In this document: positions 58,997 through 64,000 of the stretch, piece by piece | How the letters are laid out: the number at the start of each line of letters is the position of its first letter | Position numbering within the stretch: the first letter of the stretch is position 1 | DNA from: Butyricimonas faecihominis | GTDB taxonomy: Bacteria > Bacteroidota > Bacteroidia > Bacteroidales > Marinifilaceae | Reading direction: 5' to 3' | Assembly (NCBI RefSeq): GCF_033096445.1 | Contig: NZ_AP028155.1 | Coordinates: 1,803,880 to 1,867,879, forward strand | DNA: 64,000 nt | Position numbers and translations under genes: made by a program | Notes under the pieces: generated by a model | Databases searched by the model: none | What the model saw: only the letters and a program-made list of their open reading frames with translations | What the model was told of the DNA's origin: nothing

Positions 58997-61483
58997 ATGA
59001 TTTATCCCGAAAATTTTGAATCTAAAATAAAATTCGACAAAATAAGACAACTTATCAGCAATAACTGCCTGAGTGACATGGGCCGGGAACTGGTCAGCGC
59101 CATCAAGTTCTCCACCGATGCCGGATGGATCGAAACCTCTTTGGCCGAAACCTCCGAATTCATGCGGATCTGTCAAGAGGAAGAGAACTTCCCGGTTTCC
59201 TATTACCATGATGCCCGTCCCTTCTTGTTGCGTATAAAAGTAGAGGGTTTGTTTCTGGAAGTAAACGAGCTGGTTGTCTTAAAAAATTCACTGGAGTCGC
59301 TGAACGCCATCATGCGGTTCTTCAACACCAAACAAGAAGTTTACCCTCATCTGGTAGCCCGGGCCGGAGACGTACGGGTATTCCCCTATATCCTGCAACG
59401 TCTGGACTCGATCGTTTCAAAATTCGGGACAATCAAGGATACCGCCTCACCCGCTTTAGGCAACATACGTCATAGCATTGCTAAAAAGCAATCCGGAATC
59501 TCCCGACGTATGCAATCCCTGTTGCAGAAAGCACAGGAGGAAGGATGGGCCGACAAGGACAGCAACATTGCTATCCGGGACGGTAGAATGGTGATTCCCG
59601 TGCCTGCCGCCTTCAAGCGGAAATTAAATGGTATCGTGCATGATGAATCCACCACCGGGAAAACCTCTTATATCGAACCCGCGGAAATCATCGAGACGAA
59701 CAATGAAATCCGGGAACTACAACTAGAAGAAAAACGGGAAATCACCCGTATTCTCCGGCAATTTGCCGACGATTTGCGTCCTTATATATATGACCTGATT
59801 CCGGCCTATGATTTCATGGCATTCGTGGATTTCGTGCGAGCAAAAGCACTCTTTGCCATCCGGGTGAATGCCATCGTCCCCCTTTTTGAAGATACCCCTT
59901 CCATGCTATGGTACAGGGCAAAGCATCCCCTACTCTACCTAAGCTTGAAAGCAAACGGGAAAGAGGTTGTTCCCTTGGATATTGAAATAAATGAAGATCA
60001 GCGAATCATCCTAATTTCCGGTCCTAACGCGGGTGGTAAATCCGTCTGCCTGCAAACAGCCGGTTTATTACAATATATGTTCCAATGCGGCGTACCCGTA
60101 CCCGTGGAAGAATCCAGTAAATTCGGGATATTCCACAAAATACTCATTGACATGGGAGACGAACAGTCTCTTGAAAATGATTTGAGTACATACAGCTCGC
60201 ATCTGGTAAACATGAAGAATTTCATCCGTTACGCCTCGCGGGATACGCTTATCCTGATCGACGAGTTCGGTACGGGAACCGAACCCATGCTGGGCGGAGC
60301 GATAGCTGAAGCCATTTTAAATGCTTTAAATAATAACCAAACGAGAGGTGTCATCACGACACACTACACCAATTTAAAACATTTTGCCTCTTCAGCTTCC
60401 GGAATTGCAAACGGGGCCATGCTTTATGACAGCCATCGGATGTTGCCGCTTTTCCAACTGGAGATCGGGAAACCGGGTTCGTCTTTTGCATTCGAAATCG
60501 CCAAGAAAATCGGGTTACCCAAAGAGATTTTGGACGATGCCGCCAGCAAGATCGGTGAAGACCGGGTAAATTTCGACAAGCACTTGAAAGAAATCCTACG
60601 GGATAAACGTTACTGGGAAGAAAAACGGAAACGCATCCATGAAAATGAAAAACGCTTGGAAGAAGTGCTGGAGCGTTATAAAAAAGAACTGGACGATGCC
60701 TCCAAACTCCGGAAAACAATCATCCAAGAAGCCCAAGAGAAAGCCAAAGAACTCATCTCCGGGGCGAACAAAACGATAGAAAATACCATCCGGCAAATCA
60801 AAGAAAGTCAAGCCGAAAAGGAGCAAACCCGACTGGTTCGCCAAACATTCGAGGAAGAAAAACGACGGTTACTGTTCAGCGAAGAAGAAGAGGAAGAACG
60901 ACTGAAGAGAAAAATCGAGAAATTGAAAAACCGGGAAAAGAAACAAAAGGAAAAAGGGAAACGCACCCAAACCTCCACGTCGGAAGAGACCGATCAACAG
61001 CAACAGGCGCCGACTTTCAGCAAAGGAGATCTCGTGCAACTGGATAATAAAGCCGTGGGTGAAATTATCGAAATTAACGAGAAAAACGCGGTTATCGCTC
61101 TCGGCGGTCTCATGACTACCGTGAAAGTGGAACGCCTCTCGAAAATATCGAACAGTGCTGCCAAGAAAATCACGCAAAACAGGATGCCACGCCCCTCTTC
61201 CAATTATCTGGAAAACATCAGCCAGAAACGCATGGATTTCAAACCGGAGATCGACGTACGAGGACTACGGGGAGACGAGGCGCTCATGAAAGTATCGGAA
61301 TTCATTGACAATGCCGTCATGCTAAACATGAAAGACCTCCGTATCTTACATGGAACAGGTACAGGAGCCCTTCGGCAAATCATACGGGATTTTTTAAAGA
61401 CCAATCCGGTCGTGGGTTCCTGCGGGGATGAACATGTACAAATGGGAGGCTCGGGAATTACCGTGGTGAAACTGGATATATAA
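58997..61483 (+). CDS. mutS2: Endonuclease MutS2
   Basis: This 828-residue protein has the MutS core and clamp regions, Walker A SGPNAGGKSVCLQTAG (about 343-358), Walker B TLILIDEFGTGTEPMLGG, a Glu/Lys-rich coiled coil (about 520-660) and a C-terminal Smr nuclease domain (EIDVRGLRGDEALMK, LRILHGTGTGALRQ). It lacks the mismatch-recognition domain, as is normal for MutS2. MutS2 suppresses homologous recombination and in some bacteria rescues collided ribosomes. Confidence 0.94.
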   Translation: MIYPENFESKIKFDKIRQLISNNCLSDMGRELVSAIKFSTDAGWIETSLAETSEFMRICQEEENFPVSYYHDARPFLLRIKVEGLFLEVNELVVLKNSLESLNAIMRFFNTKQEVYPHLVARAGDVRVFPYILQRLDSIVSKFGTIKDTASPALGNIRHSIAKKQSGISRRMQSLLQKAQEEGWADKDSNIAIRDGRMVIPVPAAFKRKLNGIVHDESTTGKTSYIEPAEIIETNNEIRELQLEEKREITRILRQFADDLRPYIYDLIPAYDFMAFVDFVRAKALFAIRVNAIVPLFEDTPSMLWYRAKHPLLYLSLKANGKEVVPLDIEINEDQRIILISGPNAGGKSVCLQTAGLLQYMFQCGVPVPVEESSKFGIFHKILIDMGDEQSLENDLSTYSSHLVNMKNFIRYASRDTLILIDEFGTGTEPMLGGAIAEAILNALNNNQTRGVITTHYTNLKHFASSASGIANGAMLYDSHRMLPLFQLEIGKPGSSFAFEIAKKIGLPKEILDDAASKIGEDRVNFDKHLKEILRDKRYWEEKRKRIHENEKRLEEVLERYKKELDDASKLRKTIIQEAQEKAKELISGANKTIENTIRQIKESQAEKEQTRLVRQTFEEEKRRLLFSEEEEEERLKRKIEKLKNREKKQKEKGKRTQTSTSEETDQQQQAPTFSKGDLVQLDNKAVGEIIEINEKNAVIALGGLMTTVKVERLSKISNSAAKKITQNRMPRPSSNYLENISQKRMDFKPEIDVRGLRGDEALMKVSEFIDNAVMLNMKDLRILHGTGTGALRQIIRDFLKTNPVVGSCGDEHVQMGGSGITVVKLDI

Positions 61484-61951
61484 ACCACACGCGGTTATAT
61501 TCCGGATAAATCCACATCCTTGATATTCTCGAAAACGAGGGCAACCAACAATACGAGAATTGTTCAAGAATACCCTAAATTCGTGTTTCAACACTCACGG
61601 ATTTAGGGGTGTTCTACAAAAACTTAATGCAAAATAATGTAAAATAACGTTATCAAAACAGGATTATCTTGTTATCATATTGCGAGCCGCTCCCATTCCG
61701 CTCCCATTCCTCCCCTATTCCGCTCCTATCAAAATAACAATATATTAGATTACAATAGTAATTATTAACATTCAAGTAAGTCTATCATAACAATTTGAAA
61801 ACAGGATAATAACCCTATCAGATAGAAATTTCATTTAAATGCCCACTTTACTGGGACAAATCACTATTTCCCCGACTCCCTATGAGCGTGGAAACAATTG
61901 CTTCTATCGAATTCGTGTTAAAATAATCCGGAATTAAGAATAATTGAAGGG
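61484..61951. other. Intergenic region without recognised gene
   Basis: A gap of 468 bp between mutS2 and the XRE regulator. Its only distinct feature is the 11-bp tandem repeat at 61687-61730. The remainder is A/T-rich, with short hairpins (for example around gttatc-aaaacagg near 61650), and shows no protein-like frame. Confidence 0.6.
61687..61730. repeat. Four-copy 11-bp tandem repeat
   Basis: CCGCTCCCATT, CCGCTCCCATT, CCTCCCCTATT and CCGCTCCTATC, in exact 11-bp register. It is pyrimidine-rich on the plus strand and G/C-rich in an A/T-rich gap. The function is unknown. Confidence 0.7.
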
Positions 61952-62290
61952 CTATATGTTCAATGCTTTTTGGATCATTTTTTGATACTCTTCATCATCC
62001 AATTCTATCTCCAGCATAATCTTCCGTTTGGACGATACACTCTCGGCTTTTTGGGAATGACATGCCCCAATAATATTATTTTCTTGTCTCAACTTCTCCG
62101 AGAACAGACTAAACAAGTCCACATTCAACACCATGCAAATCTGATACAACAAATCTGTATCAATAGATTGACGCTTGAAAAGATGATATACCAACGTCCT
62201 TTCTTTGTTAATCATACGAGCGAACTGGCTGGCACTCAAACCACTTTTCTCGAACTCTTGCCTTATAATCTCTCCTATATCCAATTTCAT
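61952..62290 (-). CDS. Small XRE-type helix-turn-helix regulator
   Basis: In this 112-residue protein, residues 1-65 form a Cro/C1-type DNA-binding domain (IIRQEFEKSGLSASQFARMI, then LVYHLFKRQSIDTDLLYQIC and VLNVDLFSLFSEKL). The C-terminal part (about 85-112) is a short acidic helix (LEIELDDEEYQKMIQKALNI), possibly for dimerisation. It is divergent from the lipoprotein gene, which it might control. There is no sign of phage or ICE genes nearby. Confidence 0.8.
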   Translation of the reverse strand: MKLDIGEIIRQEFEKSGLSASQFARMINKERTLVYHLFKRQSIDTDLLYQICMVLNVDLFSLFSEKLRQENNIIGACHSQKAESVSSKRKIMLEIELDDEEYQKMIQKALNI

Positions 62291-62366
62291 AGTTCAAAAT
62301 TACGAGAATTATCACGAGAAAAGTTTTAATAAACGTAATATATAACCACAAAAATGTTGAATATTA

Positions 62367-62398
62367 TTTGCACATGTAAATTTTATACCATACTTTTG
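62367..62398 (+). promoter_or_regulatory. Promoter of the coiled-coil lipoprotein gene
   Basis: TTTG (62367-62370), exactly 20 bp, then TACTTTTG (62391-62398): a textbook Bacteroidota -33/-7 pair, with a leader of about 75 nt. Confidence 0.7.
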
Positions 62399-62480
62399 TC
62401 AATTGAATACAACAAGGCGTTTGTAAATGTATTAAATAAATTATTGAATTATTAAATGTTTAATTAAAAAACAAGGTGTT

Positions 62481-64000
62481 ATGAGAAAAATAAGTTTATT
62501 ATTTGTGTTGATAACTGTCGCCTTATTATCATCCTGCGTGGATGACAAGGAATCTGCTACAGTTGAACAAATCCGTACCGCAAAAACGGAATGGCTGAAG
62601 GCACAAGCCGAAATGCTGCAAGCACAAGGAGAGGCTCAAAAATTACTGGCAGAAATCGAAAAATTGAAAGTAGAGAATGAAGCTAAAAATGAAGCAGCTC
62701 GCCTTGAAATTGAACGTTTGATCGCAGAAGCCAACGTAGCCAAAACGGAAGCTGAAGCTGAAAAACTACTTGCAGAAGCTGAAAAGATTCGGAATGAAGC
62801 AAAAGCAGCAGAAATAGCAAATGAATATCAACAAAAAATTTATGAACTTGAATACGAAACTCGTAAAGCCGAGGAAGCATACAAACAACAAGATTTTTTG
62901 AACAAATTAAATGCCGCCATTATTGCCGGTAAACTCAACCCGGAACTAGAGCAAATGTATGCAGACTATGTCAAAGCCCTGCGGAAACTTCGTAATAATC
63001 AAAACGAAATCGCCAATAACGAAGACAGAGTAAATCGGTACAAGAATCTCATTTCTGATAATTTCGAGGTGCACCTCGCTAGTTTCCAAGAAATAATAAA
63101 AGAAAATCAAGAAAAAGTAACCACTGCAAAAGAAGCTATTGCTGAGCTTGAAGCCTCAAAAACGCTGACAGACGCCGCTATTGAAAAAAAAATCAATGAA
63201 CTTAATACAAAGCTTGAAGAACTTACCAAAGAGCTTGATTCCAAAACGGCAGAAATGATCAATACTGCTGACGAAGCAAAAAAATTATTGAAAGCTATTT
63301 GTGATGCAAAACAAGCAGTGGAAACGGCCAAACAAGAGGCTATTACCAAAGAAAAGGCTTACGAAAAAGCAAAAGAGGATTACAACAGCAATCCCACGAA
63401 AAAATTGATCTCTCCGTTCGATATAACAGTTGTAACAAGCAAAGGAACTGAAAAAACATTCTCTTTCCCGGGATATCCTGAATTCGAACAAAATATCACA
63501 ACCAAGATTGCTGCCGAGAAAGACAGACAAGCAACTGCTATTAAAGAGGCAACTACAGCAAAAGAAGGAGCTGAAAAAGAACTAGCTGAAACAAAAGCAA
63601 ATTTAGGAAAACTAGAGAAAGCAGCAACAGATGCAAAAGCTGCTTTGGCACCACTTGAAGAAATAATCAAAGAACAAAAAACGAAACTTGAAAAAGCGAC
63701 AAAAGACAAAGCTACTTACGAAGGTAAAGTAAACGAATTAAATAATAAAAAGACTGCTGCCCAAACAGATTACGATGCGAAAAAAGGCGTGGTGGTAAAA
63801 TATACCAACGAGCTGAAAGATCCGGATCTACTCCTGAGAAGAAAGCCGAGTTAGAAGCTTTATTGGGTGTTGCCAAGACAAATGAAGCAAAAGCTTTAGC
63901 TGAACTGACTAAAGCAAGCGATGCCGTAACAGCAAACGATGCCGCATTAGCAACAGCTAAAAAAGATATCGCTGATGCCACCAAAGCTCTTGAAGAAAAT
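62481..64000 (+). CDS. Coiled-coil lipoprotein, frameshifted near 63828, continues past right edge
   Basis: The signal peptide MRKISLLFVLITVALLSSC ends in the lipobox LSSC, so the mature protein is anchored to a membrane by a lipidated Cys19. The rest is Ala/Glu/Lys-rich heptad coiled coil (EAEAEKLLAEAEKIRNEAKA and similar), with one globular-looking insert around ISPFDITVVTSKGTEKTFSF (about 315-335). Frame 1 ends with KDPDLLLRRKPS at 63854. From 63830 another frame continues as TPEKKAELEALLGVAKTNE in the same style to the edge. A 1-nt deletion or 2-nt insertion near 63828-63829 explains this: real mutation, phase variation or sequencing error. Confidence 0.72.

Overview
This window looks like a chromosomal segment of a Bacteroidota, order Bacteroidales, most likely a gut Odoribacteraceae-type organism such as Butyricimonas or Odoribacter. 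That placement is inferred from gene content; no search was run. Supporting signs are TAnnTTTG promoter boxes in place of sigma70 boxes, UpxY-type NusG paralogues at polysaccharide loci, a Gly/Arg/Asp-rich tail on PNPase and a long one ahead of the RluB core, a Tgt next to an LptF/LptG permease, and A/T-rich 7-bp repeat tracts ahead of many core genes. I found no tRNA, rRNA, IS transposase or CRISPR array.

Layout. (1) 1-3.1 kb: the tail of a truncated DUF4143-type ATPase, a 33-bp-periodic motif array, an UpxY paralogue and a membrane-anchored WbpM-type nucleotide-sugar 4,6-dehydratase. (2) 3.1-23 kb: housekeeping genes, namely rluB, lptF/G, tgt, a DPP-IV-like peptidase, pepD, a long-chain acyl-CoA ligase, a degenerate FAH-fold protein, a nitroreductase, an AddB-like nuclease, aroK, parC, parE and birA. 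(3) 23.1-24.3 kb: an intact DUF4143 ATPase with a 32-bp tandem array just upstream of its start codon. (4) 24.4-47.5 kb: one long minus-strand surface polysaccharide operon. In transcription order it holds a regulated promoter, a leader, upxY, an unknown gene, wecC, wecB, wzx, a DegT aminotransferase, ATP-grasp, SDR, ATP-grasp, sugar-transfer ATP-grasp, a deacetylase, glycosyltransferases, two acyltransferases, wzy, a heparinase-like protein, a glycosyltransferase, a WbpV-like SDR and a WbpL/WecA-like initiating transferase. The part from about 29 to 40 kb is visibly more A/T-rich and contains gene remnants at module boundaries. (5) 47.5-54.3 kb: a HEPN remnant, rubrerythrin, and a divergent five-gene heterodisulfide-reductase-like operon (HdrC, HdrB, HdrA, ferredoxin and a DsrMK-like membrane subunit). 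(6) 54.3-61.5 kb: pdxA, pnp, rpsO, a DUF1573 protein and mutS2. (7) 61.5-64 kb: an intergenic 11-bp repeat, a small XRE regulator, and a coiled-coil lipoprotein with a frameshift that runs off the right edge.

How the genes work together. WecB and WecC should make UDP-ManNAcA. The WbpM-like dehydratase (1.0-3.0 kb), the WbpV-like reductase and the WbpL-like transferase could form the priming route for a 6-deoxy-HexNAc-lipid. The DegT enzyme with three ATP-grasp proteins suggests an amino sugar carrying an amide-linked substituent. Wzx and Wzy export and polymerise the repeat unit. Expression appears to start at a promoter lying between two inverted copies of a 12-bp sequence (a candidate invertible or operator-controlled promoter) and to depend on UpxY for antitermination.

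The observations I consider most novel are the 32/33-bp periodic arrays upstream of both DUF4143 ATPase loci, the flanked capsule promoter, the ATP-grasp-rich sugar module with its fossil copy, and the membrane-linked Hdr-like complex with no obvious catalytic partner.
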